In this document: one piece after another, positions 24,622 through 35,843 of the stretch
How positions within the stretch are numbered: position 1 is the first letter of the stretch
Layout of the letters: each line of letters starts with the position of its first letter
Source: Phanerochaete sordida
Taxonomy: Eukaryota > Basidiomycota > Agaricomycetes > Polyporales > Phanerochaetaceae
Assembly: GCA_019973155.2 (NCBI GenBank)
Contig: BPQB01000007.1
Span: 682,001-746,000, forward strand
Direction of reading: 5' to 3'
DNA length: 64,000 nt
Program-made: the position numbers and the translations under genes
Notes under the pieces: generated by a model
The model's database searches: none
What the model was told of the DNA's origin: nothing
Seen by the model: the letters and a program-made list of their open reading frames with translations, nothing else

Positions 24622-26370
24622 CTAGTCGCTCGCGTCCGTGGAGCGGTGGTGGTGGTCCGTGAGGTGGAACATGGTGGGCCACTCGCTGAGGTGTACGTCC
24701 TGGACGTCGACGCGGCCCTCGCGGTACTTCTCCCACGCGCGCAGGTTGAGGAGGATGCGCGAGCTGAGGATGAGCGGGAGCACGAAGTTGAAGCTGTACC
24801 CCGCCTGGTACACCGCCGTCGGCGTCGCGATCGTCATCCCGATGTTGACCACGACGAGCATGAAGATGCTGGGGGCGCGCGTCAGCGCCGGGCGCGCGCG
24901 CGCGCAGAGGGCGGGAAGACGTACATGCCGCCGTAGCACAGCGCGTCGCGCACGAGGATGTGCGCGAGCCCCCCGCCGGCGTCGTCCGGCCCGCGCGTGG
25001 AGACCTGCTGCCGGAAGGTGCGCCACACCTTGTACGCGATGAGCACGAGCAGGAACACCGTGAACATCGCCCACGTCAGGCTATGCGCGCGCGTCAGCAC
25101 CTCGGCGCAAACGGGCGCGGCGGCACGCACGTGATCACGAGCATCCACGTCGGGAACTTGGCCGTGCTGTCGAGGTCCGCCTTCTGCGCGAGCGGGTCGT
25201 GCGCGGCGCCCGTGCTCGGCGCGAGCGCCTGCACGCAGATCGGCGCGGACATGATGACTGCGGCGGCGGCGGGCGGTCAGCGCGCGCGCGGCGCGGGCAC
25301 GCGGGCGGGCACTCACAGCGGATCTTGCCGCCGAAGGGCATGACGGTCACCAAGACCGCGAGGACGAGCACGACGTAGACGGCGTTGACGGCGTACAGCG
25401 GCCGGCGGTCTGCGCGCGCGCGTTAGCGGGTGCGCGCGGGCGACGGGGCGCGGCTTACTGTGGTTGTACAGGGCGTGCAGCCACATCTGCAGGACCACTG
25501 CCGAGCGGCGGCGCGCGCGGTCAGCACGCGCGGGAAGCGGCGGGTGGGGGCACTCACGTTGGACCAGGGACGTGCAGATCCAGGCTGTATGTCGGCGTCA
25601 GAGAAGCTTAATCTGCGGGCGTCGCTCGCGCGAAACTCACACTGCCAGCCGTTCAGGGCGCCGAGCAGCTCGCCTGCGCGGAAGCATGTGGGTCAGTGCG
25701 TGCCGGCGGGCGCGGGAGGCCGCGGGCAGGGGACTGACATCTGCCGGCGCCGACGGCGGTCAGTTGACGGGCGGCGCGCGGGGGAGGGGCTGCGACGTAC
25801 CTGGCACCGGTGTGCGCGCCGAAGAAGGCAGCTGGAGCGGGGGGAGGGAGTCAGCGGGGCATCCTCGGCGGGCGATGTTGCCTAGGGAGCAGGGCGCACT
25901 GAGCAGGTACACGCAGGCCATTAGAATGGAGGAGTAACGGTTCTGAAAATTCGCGGTTAGCTCGGCGCGGGTGCGAAACGGCGGCGCTGCGACGTACGAC
26001 GAGATACACTATTTTCGGCGCCGACCATGGGGAGAACTGGTGGGTTCTGTGAGCACGGCGGGCGGACGGTGGGAGGCGCGCGCGACTGACCCAGACGAGC
26101 TCCACCTAAATCGGGAAGCGCACAGTGAGCGTCTGGCGCGGGGCCGATCGCGGACGGGATCTTCCCACTCACCTCTTGGCTGAAAGATGACACTGTCGCG
26201 GAAGAAAATGTAAGAAACAAAAGGGACCTGGACGCCAGCGAAGCGACGGGCGACGCACAGAACTCATGCAAGAGCAAGACCATCGAAGAAGTGGTCGCGT
26301 ACGATGTGACCTGCTTCAGATAGAAGTACCGTACGACCGACGAGCTGAGAACGGCGCCGGCCCCATCCAT
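24622..26370 (-). CDS. DUF6533-type multi-pass membrane protein
   Basis: About nine small exons. The first (26370-26259) encodes MDGAGAVLSSSVVRYFYLKQ and a hydrophobic stretch. Splicing then gives SSFSQE, VELVW, SPWSAPKIVYLV and NRYSSILMACVYLLS, the hallmark N-terminal block of the DUF6533 family (a transmembrane helix followed by E-x-x-x-W and P-x-x-x-Y-L-x-x-R-Y). Further exons give VVLQMWLHALYNH, AVNAVYVVLVLAVLVTVMPFG, TWAMFTVFLLVLIAYKVW, SIFMLVVVNIGMTIATPT and FVLPLILSSRILLNLR, i.e. about seven transmembrane helices in a receptor-like order. The C-tail is hydrophilic with HHH. The family is strongly expanded in agaricomycetes and has no established function. Exon borders in the middle (25400-25900) are uncertain. 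Confidence 0.75.
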
Positions 26371-27009
26371 GCAGGCTGGCGAGTCCTGGCGAAAAGGAAG
26401 GGGAAGGGGAAGGGAGGGAGGAACTCAACAACGAGCGAACAGGTACATGGGCGGAGCGGGAGAGGCACTGCACGCCGTGCTCTCGCTGTTATATATCAGC
26501 GCGGACTCTAGGCTCTGGGCACGCCGTGCGCTAAGCGATGGTTGCGTGCCGGTCGCCAGAGGGTGTGGGCCCGCCATACGTAGCCCCGGAGAGCTGGCTC
26601 GCCTCGACGAATCACCGTCGCCGCTCGCAGGGACGCATCAGGGCGGTAGATGGCCAATTTGTCCATATAAACTATAGCGTGCCTTCGACCCGCCGATCTC
26701 GAAAGATGCAGCCGGCCCCTCGCACTAGAACCGTTTACCCGCGACCCTCACCGCCGGACAGCGACATAGCTTATATTCCACCTTCCAGCTGACAGGCCGC
26801 GCTGCTGACAGCGCGACCTCGCTTGCCCCCTCCGTCTCCCACGCTAGGCCGCGCTGTTCTTCTAGTGCTGCCCTGCGCAATTAACAGGACCCAATTTCAT
26901 TATCGCCGCGGGCCAGAGCCTCACCGAAGCGAACACGCGAGTTACCAAGAAATCGTATTGCAGCATGTTACACAACTTGATGATTAGCTTTGTCTACTGT
27001 CCGTCGCGC
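26371..27009. other. Intergenic region
   Basis: Upstream of the DUF6533 gene (-) and downstream of p23 (-). Contains AT-rich elements such as TTATATATCA near 26490 and CATATAAAC near 26665 that could serve as promoter elements of unknown direction. No gene is supported. Confidence 0.5.
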
Positions 27010-27940
27010 TCATGCCTTGGGCTCAGCCTCTTCGAGTGGCGGGGGGCCGTCGTCGTCGTCGTCGCCGTCCTCGTCCACATCGTCTGATGATCCCGAGGGG
27101 CCGCCAGCACCACCGAAGGCCTCTGCACCGCCCATGGACTTCATCATCTAACGCAAACCCTGTCAGCGCGCGCGCGAAGTATGTCACGGTGAACCTTCGT
27201 ACCTGCTCAAAGTCCATGCCACCTGGCATGCCGCCCATGCCGCCCATGCCTGGCATTCCACCCATGCCTCCCATGCCTGGCATGCCGCCCATTCCGCCCA
27301 TGCCTGGCATGCCGCCCATTCCGCCCATGCCTGGCATGCCACCCATACCGCCCATGTCCATGTCGTCGTCCGCCGCCGCGGCGTCGCCGTCCTGCTCGTC
27401 CTCGTCGACCCACTTGCTGAAGTCGGTCTTGATGTACGGCGTCTTGATCTTCTCCTTCGTGAGGCGCTGCCAGTAGTCCGCCTGCTTCTCCTTCTTGCGG
27501 AGCACCAGCGTGAACGCACGGCTCGTGAGGTTGCTCTTCGAGTTCTGCAGGGCGTAATCAGTACGCCGCACGCGCGCAGCACCGCGCAAGGATACGCACC
27601 TCGGGGTCGACTTCTGCGAAGAACTCGAGGTTGAACTCGTAGTCCTTCACTTCGTGTCTGCAAGCCGTGCGGTCAGCACGCGGCGCGGCACATACAGTGC
27701 GCTGCACTTACGTTCCCGCCTGCGCCTTGAACGAGATCGCGGTCGCGGTGAGCTCGTACTTCAAGCTCTCGGGCTTGATGTCAGGCAGGTTCACGGTGAC
27801 ATAGAGGATGTTCTGCGGGCGCGGACGCGGTCACGATCAGCATCTGCAGACGCGATCGCGCAAAAAGCGACGCTTCGCACCTTTGTCTCGTCGGACTCAG
27901 AGCTGCGCTGAGCCCAAAGCACTTCAGGGTGAATAGCCAT
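27010..27940 (-). CDS. Hsp90 co-chaperone p23 (Sba1/Wos2 family)
   Basis: Five exons give about 215 aa. The first reads [17 protein letters not shown], typical of p23 CS domains (HPxxxWAQR binds Hsp90). The beta-sandwich continues with [28 protein letters not shown] and [13 protein letters not shown], then [16 protein letters not shown] and [10 protein letters not shown]. The C-terminal tail holds four to five copies of a Gly-Gly-Met-Gly-Gly-Met-Pro-Gly-Met unit, then a short FEQMMKSMGG motif and an acidic end. p23 binds the ATP-closed Hsp90 dimer in the cytosol and stabilises client complexes. The tail repeat resembles that in S. pombe Wos2 and other basidiomycete p23 proteins but is longer than needed for chaperone activity. 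Confidence 0.93.
27225..27356 (-). repeat. 27-bp tandem repeat inside the p23 gene
   Basis: Imperfect 27-bp units built on the core CATGCCTGGCATGCCGCCC repeat about 4.5 times and encode a nine-residue Gly/Met/Pro unit. The units are nearly identical and so are likely to expand or contract. Confidence 0.85.
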
Positions 27941-28217
27941 TTTGTGCGGGAGTCTGTGCGGGGTATGTGAGGCCGGTGGTCGTCGTTGGCGTCGGCGAGA
28001 TAAAGCAAGAGTTTGAGGGGGTGGAAGCCTCCAGAACGCTGCAGAACACGCGTACGCGGCGGCGCCTATTCTCTGCGCGCCACCTCACCGCCCGGCGCCT
28101 GAGCGAGCCACGTGCGGGGGCGGGCGCGTCTCTCTGGCGCCCGCACCTTGGTCTCGCTCGTCACAACCTTGGCCGTTCGCGGTACAAAACCCACCACCAC
28201 CACCTCCATCTCGGTCA

Positions 28218-29074
28218 ATGTGGTGCGTATATGCGCCGCTATGCATCTGGTTGCTGAGATGGCTTATAACGCTGCAGGTGTACGCGATGGTACCTCCCAC
28301 TCGTGCTGCTGCCTTTACCCATTGCTCCGCCGTACTTCTTGCTGCTGTTCTTGCTTTCCACGACATTGCATGCTAGGCCATGGTATGTCCGCGTCTATCC
28401 GACCATGACCCTCTCTCACTGCTTCTAGTTTCTACTGCATAATGCTGTTGACCGCCATGTTCATGGCTTCATGCTACTGGCCTCCCGTCTCCCTCGACGA
28501 ACCTCTCAGCAGACCCTGGTCCGATAACATCACGACCTTTGGCGAGGCGTTGACATCCCGCATACCCGACCTCCCCGCCGAGCTCATGCCTGCGACTATA
28601 CCCATCGTCGATCGGTGCTGGTGTGACCTGTCCATGGGCTTCTTCGAGCCCTTCAACTCCACCCGATGGGAGTGGAACAGTGTGGAAAAGGTGAAGACGG
28701 AACTGGAGCAGAGGTTGGCGGGCCGAGGTGAGAGCGACTCGCAGTCGCTCAGGGAGGAGGCCGGGGATCGCGAGAGCGAGGGACCGGCGCAGTTGCACAC
28801 GGCCGGGGGCTACAGTGTGCTCTCGGGTGCTGCCAGTACACTAGCCGCTATGCAACGCAAGCTTGGCCTGGCAAGAGCCTCTGACGCGGCCGCCAACTCG
28901 ACCGCCACGGCTGCGCTCGACACACTCACGAGCACCCCGCCGCCGATCGTGTTCTCGGCGCACACGACCGCCAACGACACGTTCGCCGGCGAGACGACCC
29001 TCTTCCGAGAGTACGACCTGCGACCGTACGGGTTTGACATGATTGTGGACCTGAGCTGGCCGCGGTGGCCGTAG
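28218..29074 (+). CDS. Small membrane protein of unknown function (251 aa)
   Basis: Three exons fit in phase: 28218-28222 (only ATGTG), 28278-28382 and 28429-29074, giving 756 nt. The second exon encodes a long hydrophobic segment (YLPLVLLPLPIAPPYFLLLF), and the third begins with another (FYCIMLLTAMFMAS). The remaining 200 residues are hydrophilic, with RCWCDLSMGFFEPFN and several N-x-S/T sites, then EYDLRPYGFDMIVDLSW at the end. A lumenal or extracellular domain anchored by one or two helices is inferred. The family is not recognised. The five-base first exon is unusual but required, because alternative frames hit stops (TAA at 28266, TAG at 28374). A start at 28442 without the first helices is the fallback model. 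Confidence 0.6.
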
Positions 29075-29273
29075 AGGAGGCCGGGTCCGCTGTGTACTGT
29101 ACACTGTATCATATCTAATTGGCGTCACTGTATTTTTGTGTGTTTTGCCTCCGCTGCGTGTGATTGGAGGCCCCGTCATAGCTGGCAAAGTGGGCCGGAA
29201 AGCGCCGGCCCTGTACGCTTACCGCGTTGGACGCGAACGGTCGCCTTGCGCTTCCAACCTCTCTGCCCCGACC

Positions 29274-31790
29274 ATGGCCGCCTCCAGCTCCAGCAAGCGG
29301 CGCGAGCCCCGCGCCGCCGTCGACGACCTCGCAGAGGGCACCTCCGCCCGCAGCAGGCTCGACGCCGTCTCCCACGCCATCCTCTCCCCGTTCACCTCGC
29401 GCAAAGCTGACTCAAACAAGCTCCTCTCGGACCGTACGTCGCCCTCTCCGTGCTGGCACTGCTCCAGGGCTGACCCGCGGCCCTCCCCGCACAGTCGCGC
29501 CAGCGATCATGACCCCGAAGATGATCAACGGCGTCGCCAACGCCTCCGCAAAACGGGGCGCCATCGCAAGCAGCACCGGCTCGCTCTCGAAGATGGACTT
29601 CGCGGCCCTCGGCCGCGCGCCGCTCCGGCTCACGCTGAACAGCCGCCGCATCACGTCGCGCGACCTGCAGATCGTCGAGGCGACGGACGAGCTCCTCGAG
29701 GAGGACGTGCCCGAGCCCGAGGGCGTCGCGCAGACCGTGAGCCTCCTCCGCGGCTTCAACGCGACGATCCCGAGCGCAGACAAGAGCCGCTCGCGCCGCC
29801 GCCAGACACGGAACGTCGACGCCCCGCGCCTCGGCCTCAAGCGGCTCGGCATGCAGTCGCGCGGCATGCTCGCGGACGAGGAGAGCCACGACGGCGAGAG
29901 CGTCGACGGCGAGGACGACGTCGTGGTCGTCGGCGCGCGCGGGACCATAGGCAGGAAGGGCAAGGGGAAGAAGCGGAGCAGGCCCAGCCTCAGTGCGAGT
30001 GTCATGTTCGGGCGGGACGAGCTGGTGAGGCAGACGTCGGAAATCCAGCGAGATAAAGAGAATATCCACGTCCGCAGGGTACGCCATACAAAATCTGCTT
30101 CCGCTCGGCTCGTATTGACCGTCTGGCAGGCCCTCATTCACAACGAGATTGCGGAGATTACACATAAAATCGAGGCCTTGGACTCGATACGACAAAAATT
30201 GGAGCAGGATCTCCTGAAGCTTCAAGAAGATGAGTTGGAGCTTGATGACGAGCGTGCGTTGTATTGGCCTGGAGCCCATCCACACACTTACACTTTGCTC
30301 AGTGGAAGGTGTTCAAGAAAGGCTTGAAGTAGAAGAGGCCAAGAAGGGGGCATCCAAAGGCTCTCAACAATCTAGCAGTCTGCCACACACCTCGCGGAGG
30401 CGGAAAGGTGCGCATGTGTCTGTGGCAGCCCTGAAAGTACCCTAATACCGCTCTAGGGCCCGCATTCCTCCCTTCGGAGCATGAAGAACTGCCGCATGGC
30501 GTCGCTTTTATGGTGCAGTTTACGTCTGGGAAAATGAGGAAAAGCACTAACCTCAGGCATAGTCGCTAGAAGGACATACAGGCCCAATCGCGGCACTCGA
30601 CTTCTCAGAACCCTACGGCACCCTTGTCACGGCGTCGCAAGAAGACTCGCAACCGCGTGTGTGGGACTTGATGACTGGCGAGGAGTTGGGGAGGCTACGA
30701 GGTCATCGGGGGACGGTGAAGTGCATCCAGGTGGAGGACCAGGTGTGTCTAACTGGCGGTGAGGATGGAAATGTGAGGGTGTGGGACCTCCGTCTTGTAG
30801 ACGAAGACGAAGAGTGGGAACGCGAAAGCGAGATGGTGCACCTGAGTGACGTGCAGGAAGAGGAGGAAATCATGGACGAGCTGGGTATGCGCACCGACAC
30901 AAGTGACTCCATCAGGCAGGGCACAAGTACGGCTGGTGGCGAGGAGGAGAAAGGTGGCCCCTGCACACGCCTGCTTGAAGGGCACACCAAGGCGGTGACC
31001 GCTCTGTACTTCGAGGACCAGTGCTTGGTGAGTTCCGTCTGCCTCTTGTCTCGTATCTCATACCTATCGGTACCAGGTCACCGGAGCTTCGGACAAGACC
31101 ATGCGCCAGTGGGACCTGAGCACTGGGCAGTGCGTCATGACGATGGACATCCTCTGGGCGATCTCGCACCCGCCGGCGGCGGTCCCAGGTGCCGCGATGC
31201 CCAACGCGCTCTTCCCCGGCGCGGCCGCGGCCGCGGGCACGTTCGCGGTCCCGACGCCGCCGTTCGCGGACGGCACGTGGGACATGTACCAGGACTTTGT
31301 CGGCGCGGTGCAGTTCTGGGGCTACGCCCTCATGAGCGGCAGCGGCGACGGCGCGGTGCGTATGTGGGACATGCGCACCGGGCAGCCGCACCGCACGCTC
31401 CTCGGCCACACCGCGCCCGTGACGTGCCTCCAGTTCGACGAGCTGCACGTTATGACGGGCAGCCTCGACAAGTCGATACGGGTGAGTGCACGCTTTGTCC
31501 GCTGTTTGCTCCCCGGAGCTGACGGAAACCCGCAGATTTGGGACCTGCGCACCGGCGGCATCTTCGAGACACTGAAGTACGACCACCCGGTGACGGCGCT
31601 CCAGTTCGACACGCGCAAGATCGTGGCGGCGACGGGCGAGAACGGGGTGGACGTCTACAACCGCACGAGCATGCAGCACTCGCGCCTGCTCACGAACGGG
31701 CACACACGTCCCGCGGAACGGCTGCGGTACATGGACAAGTACCTCGTCTCGGGCGGGCGCGACGCGACGGTCAAGATCTGGGCTCTGTAA
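29274..31790 (+). CDS. MDV1: Mitochondrial division protein Mdv1/Caf4, WD40 adaptor
   Basis: Eight exons. The N-terminal third, starting MAASSSSKRREPR, is basic and disordered and contains the conserved block MDFAALGRAPLRLTLNSRRI (Fis1-binding region). A coiled coil follows (HNEIAEITHKIEALDSIRQK, about residues 240-290), which dimerises. The C-terminal half is a seven-bladed WD40 propeller: MSLEGHTGPIAALDF, GHRGTVKCIQVEDQ, GHTKAVTALYFEDQ, TGASDKTMRQWDLSTGQC, MSGSGDGAVRMWDMRTGQ, TGSLDKSIRIWDLRTGG and SGGRDATVKIWAL at the very C-terminus. The adaptor links the outer-membrane receptor Fis1 to the dynamin Dnm1 for mitochondrial fission. An acidic insertion sits between blades two and three, as in other fungal Mdv1 proteins. 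Start chosen at 29274 because it has a good context and initiates the family-like N-terminus. Confidence 0.92.
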
Positions 31791-32180
31791 CGACGACCGG
31801 CACCCCCGGTTCCGCGGACATCTATTGCGGCGATACTAGCTTCTTTCCGATATCCTACCAGCGCACACCAATCCCGATAGACAATGCATGCTACTATACA
31901 ACCTGTAATATACGTACAATCTGTGGCCATCCCATTCATGCTCGCAAACCTCCGCGGAGATGGTGTGAATTCCGGTACACCTGAAGGTTTAGATTACGGG
32001 GCTACGGTGGTACAAAGCGATGAGATACACAAGGCTTCGGACGGTATAAATTATATGCCAACAATGGTGACTAGCTGTACACAATGCCAAAGAGCTCTTC
32101 ATGGTATGTAGATCTTAGAGAATCCTTCCACACTGCAAGGTACGGTCAGTATTCAATCCTCCAAAAATAGCCGCCGCCAC
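31791..32180. other. Intergenic region between convergent genes
   Basis: AT-rich 3' flanks of MDV1 (+) and the RING membrane protein (-); no gene seen. Confidence 0.6.
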
Positions 32181-34563
32181 TCACGGTCTGCGACAACACG
32201 GACACAGGTGCTTGGACGCGGCGCTCCGGCTCGCCAGGTTCTCGCGGCAGTCGTCGCACAGCGCAAGGCAGCGGCACGGCCAGCAGATGATGTCCCGCGG
32301 CTCGACCGTGCAGATGACACAGTGCCGGCGCGCGTCGAGCGTGCCCTCGTCCGCGGCGTGGCCGCGCGCGGCCTCGCGGCGCCCCTGCACGAACGCGCCC
32401 CAGTCGCCGAGCTCGCCCGCCGCCGCGGGCGGCGCGCGCCCCGCGACGATGCGCGAGTAGCGCCGCCGCGTGAGCGGGGACGCGTCGGGGTTCGTCATGT
32501 GCGCGAGGAGCAGCGGGGCGGCGCCGCTGCCGCTCGCGGTCGCGGAGAGGTCGGCGTACAGCACGAGCGCGTCGGACGCGCTCTCGTCGTTCGGGTCGCC
32601 GTCGTCCGGCTCCGCCTCGTCGTCCGACGTCGACGGCGAGTCCGGCGCGGAGGCCCCCGGCTCGAAGTCGTCCTCGTCCTCGCTCAGCTCGTCGCCGCGC
32701 AGGAACCGCTCGTAGACGTCCGCGTCGACAGCCATGACGTCTTCGTCCACCGGATCCGCATCCGTGGTGGGTGTGGGCAGCGGCGGGGTGGCGTCACGGG
32801 TGGCGTGTCCGGGCCGTCCTGCTCTAAGTTTAGCCCAGAGGGTGCGCACGGCACGCCGCAGGATCTGCCACATCCCGAGGAGGAACCTGCCGAGCTCCTT
32901 GGTCCACGTCGCGTTGACGAGGGCGTCCACCCAGGCGTCCGAGTGCCGTGACGAGACCTTGACGTTTTTGATCTCATTGGCAAAGCCGTGCGCCTCCCGG
33001 GTGCTCTTGCTGTGCGTGATGGACACCACCCCAGCGCGGTTTATCTCCACTGTGCTGCGCTCCGGCTGGAGGGGCGCGCGCGATATGTCGCCTGCGGCGT
33101 CCGTAATGTTGCCGACCTCGTTACCAAAGCCGGCGACGCTCGTCGCCTCAAGACTGGCAGTGCCAAGGCGGAAGAGCACGACGGAGAAGTCTTCGTCCCA
33201 CTTCGGCATGAGCGTCGCAGCGTGTCCAACAAGCGGCTTGGTGATGCTGCCGTTGAGGAGCAGCTGCGTCAGCGCGTTGAGCGTGCAGGTGACGAGCGTG
33301 ACAAAGAGCAGGAATGACTCGACGAAGTTGGGCACAATGTTCGGGAGCGGATAGGACGACGGGAAACACCAGACCACGAGGTGGAAGTGGATCAGGGACA
33401 GAACGCCGACGATGGTGGTCGGAATGAGGCGTTTGCGGCCCCAGCGTTTCTTGACTTCCAGACAATGTGTCATGGTGAGCTAACAAAAGAGTTTGGCACA
33501 TGATATCCAAATGGACGAGAGGAGTAGAAAATACCCACCTGCAAGAGCGGCAACATCATCGTGATGAGGACATGGACATCCGGTCGCGAGGCCAACCCCC
33601 GGCCCTTGTGAATGTGTGTCATGGGAGACGCATACACATAGAGCACGAAGGAGTACCCAAACTTTGTGTGGAATCATAAGACTATGTTATGACATCCATG
33701 GGAACTGGTTGCGGAACTCACCAGGTTGAACGGGGCGTTTCCCGTTGAATGGGACGCCTCCATTCCGCTCGTGAGCGAAGAGATGAACAGGGCGACACAA
33801 ACAGAGATGAACGTCGACCAGCAGAGTTCATCCATCGGCTTTCGCTGCGCCCACTCGCCCAAGGTCCGGACAAGGCTGTTCGTGGAATCCGGGTATAGCT
33901 GCGCCGTCTGTAGTAGGATTACGGACCATAACGTGAGGCTCTTGAGTAGTAGGTAGATTGACGGTGTTCGGAAAACCAAGCGGGATCGGGTTGACGAGAG
34001 ATTGACCGGGACGAGAGCGCGTAGCAGCCTAGTCCAGATGCGCCGGCCGAACCGACGCTCGATGGACCGTATCCGCCGGTGGTACGACGAGTGCCGAGGA
34101 GGAACTACAATGTTCTGCACTCTGTTCAGGAGGAAGGCCTGTGCGCTGTGAGCAACACGACGCTTCGAGCGCACTGCTTACACACCATGAAGAACAGGCC
34201 GACGAAGTAGCCCGATGTCAGGAAGCCCCACGGGCCCGGCAGCGGAGCGAGACCCGTCTCGCGCATGCGCTGCTGAGCACGGGCTACACGGGCGTCGGCC
34301 GAGTCGCCTGCTTGTGGCTCGCTGGCCGTGTAGGGCTGCTCGAGGAGGTTGTCGAACTGGCGCATGCGCCCGAGCATGCGCGACGGCAGACGAAACAGAT
34401 GCCGTGCCAGCTTGTATGCGAAGCTCGTGCTATTGTCTGCGAGCGCAGGCAGCGATGCCTGCGCAGCGGTGGCTTCGGGTGTTGCCTGCATTATCTGGGC
34501 GAGATGGGAGACATGAGGAGGGATGCGGTGCGGAGGTCGTCGTGCTCGCCGTTGGGCGTTCAC
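32181..34563 (-). CDS. Asi1/Asi3-like multi-pass RING-finger membrane protein
   Basis: Exons on the minus strand: about 34563-34187, 34140-33720, 33680-33540 and 33485-32181. Hydrophobic segments include GFLTSGYFVGLFFMV, YLLLKSLTLWSVILLQTAQL, CWSTFISVCVALFISSL, a segment beginning SFVLYVYA, IVGVLSLIHFHLVVWCF and FVESFLLFVTLVTCTLNAL. A motif PDVHVLITMMLPLLQ precedes them. The last 50 residues form a RING of the type CVIC, PCRC, LCDDC, CPCC with WPCRCLALCDDCR, as in yeast Asi1 and Asi3. In yeast the Asi complex is an inner-nuclear-membrane ubiquitin ligase for mislocalised membrane proteins and for Stp transcription factors. A long acidic region lies between the membrane part and the RING. Two in-frame ATGs (34563 and 34491) could start translation. 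Assignment beyond RING membrane E3 is by similarity of pattern. Confidence 0.72.
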
Positions 34564-35143
34564 GCTCCCCGTCGGCGATCGCAGGCTCAGAATGGCAGAT
34601 CAGAGATAAGGGCGATTAGATGCAGATGCGTCCGCTACCCCGCATTTTGATGACCGCGGGTGGAGGTCAGCTGTGTCTGTTTGCCTGAATGGCCACATCT
34701 GCCGCAGAAAAGGATCATATGTTCTGGGGAACTGTGCCTCAATCTGTGGCGGGAGATGGGCCTTACGAGATCCCTGTCTTGTCGCACAGGGCGCCACAGG
34801 CAGAGGCACAGTCACCTGAGCATGGTCCAGCTCTCGCCGCCCGTGCACTGCCAGGACGGCCATTGGCTCCTCGTGGAACGGATATCCGAACCTTGTCATG
34901 CCCAGGAGCGTTCCCCAGGAGCGCGAGGCGCTGCACTTAGCTCCGTGACTGCACTGCGGATGGGACTAGCACAGTGCCGCCCAAGCAGAGCTATAAAGGC
35001 GGCTGTCGCGCACCAGAGGCACGCATCCCCCAGCCCCTCGCCACGCCCCTCACGCCTGCCAAAGCGTACCACCTCGTTTCTCGCCCTACTCCCACCTTCG
35101 CCCAAAACTCCACCACCGCCAAGCACCGCTTGCTGCGCTCACG
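34564..35143. promoter_or_regulatory. Divergent intergenic region with TATA box
   Basis: Lies between the RING membrane protein (-) and the small gene at 35144 (+). TATAAA at 34992-34997 is about 150 nt upstream of the small gene's ATG. A C-rich leader (35030-35130) follows it. No other gene is supported. Confidence 0.5.
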
Positions 35144-35523
35144 ATGCCGCGCCCCACCTCGCTGCTCTCCCTTGGCTCGAAGAAGTCGTCTGTGAGTTCC
35201 CACACGCGCTGCTGCGCGCAGACACACCAGTGCTCACACCGCGCCAATCGCCGCAGGATTCTCAGCGCGCGAACAAGCGCAGTTCGCTGCTCTCCACGGT
35301 CTCAACGGGCTCCCAGGCGATATCCATACAAGTGAGTGGCTTGGCGCCGTGCTGCCGGCCGTGGGACTCACAGCGCGCAAACTAGCTGCCCATCTTCGAC
35401 ACTGCTGCGCACCTCCGTTCACCGTCGGACGGCGTTGCGGAGATGCTCGACGATGACAATTTCGCCTGGGGCAGTCCCACGAGCCCGCGGACGGCCCGCC
35501 GCAAGAGTAGATTCTTTTGGTGA
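35144..35523 (+). CDS. Small basic hypothetical protein (86 aa)
   Basis: Three exons, all in phase 0: 35144-35191, 35257-35331 and 35386-35523 (261 nt). The product starts MPRPTSLLSLGSKKSS, is Ser-rich, and has a middle part LPIFDTAAHLRSPSDGVAEM and a C-terminus with DDDNFAWGSPTSPRTARRKS ending in FFW. The SP and TP sites look like proline-directed kinase targets. A TATA box and a pyrimidine-rich leader upstream suggest a transcribed gene. No family recognised; a short regulatory or intrinsically disordered protein is possible. It is the kind of gene automated pipelines miss, and the model rests on consensus splice sites and phase only. Confidence 0.6.
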
Positions 35524-35843
35524 TTTGTGCTCCCCCGCGGACCGCTCCCCCATGCATTATGATGCCCTGCATCAGGAGACACTTACGTTAAGGATACCCC
35601 TCTTGTAATTTGTACGACTTTGGATACAACGTTCACGGTAGCCCACGGACATTTGACGACCCAATGATACGCACGATACACATGACCTTCAACATACCTA
35701 TTATTGCGCGACGTCTGTTGGCCGAGAAACGCCTCGTACGACCGAGCTCAAGCACGTACTATTCTTACACTAGTGCACAGAAATCCAGAAATCCAGAGAT
35801 ACGAACGTCCGTGGGTGCGCCAGGGAAGCAGTGGCCACACCCA
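35524..35843. other. Intergenic region
   Basis: Between the small gene (+) and the 3' end of the thiolase gene (-). Short frames only. Confidence 0.55.

Noticed and set aside
24622..25074. Treating the end of the DUF6533 gene as a separate small membrane protein
   Set aside because: Consensus splice sites connect it to upstream helices in the known family order.
27225..27356. Regular short repeats that might look like a CRISPR array
   Set aside because: They are coding 27-bp units without unique spacers, in a eukaryotic gene. The same applies to 46905-47073.
29136..30056. 306-aa plus-strand frame overlapping MDV1 exon 1
   Set aside because: Arg/Pro-rich alternative frame; the MDV1 frame carries the conserved Fis1-binding and coiled-coil segments.
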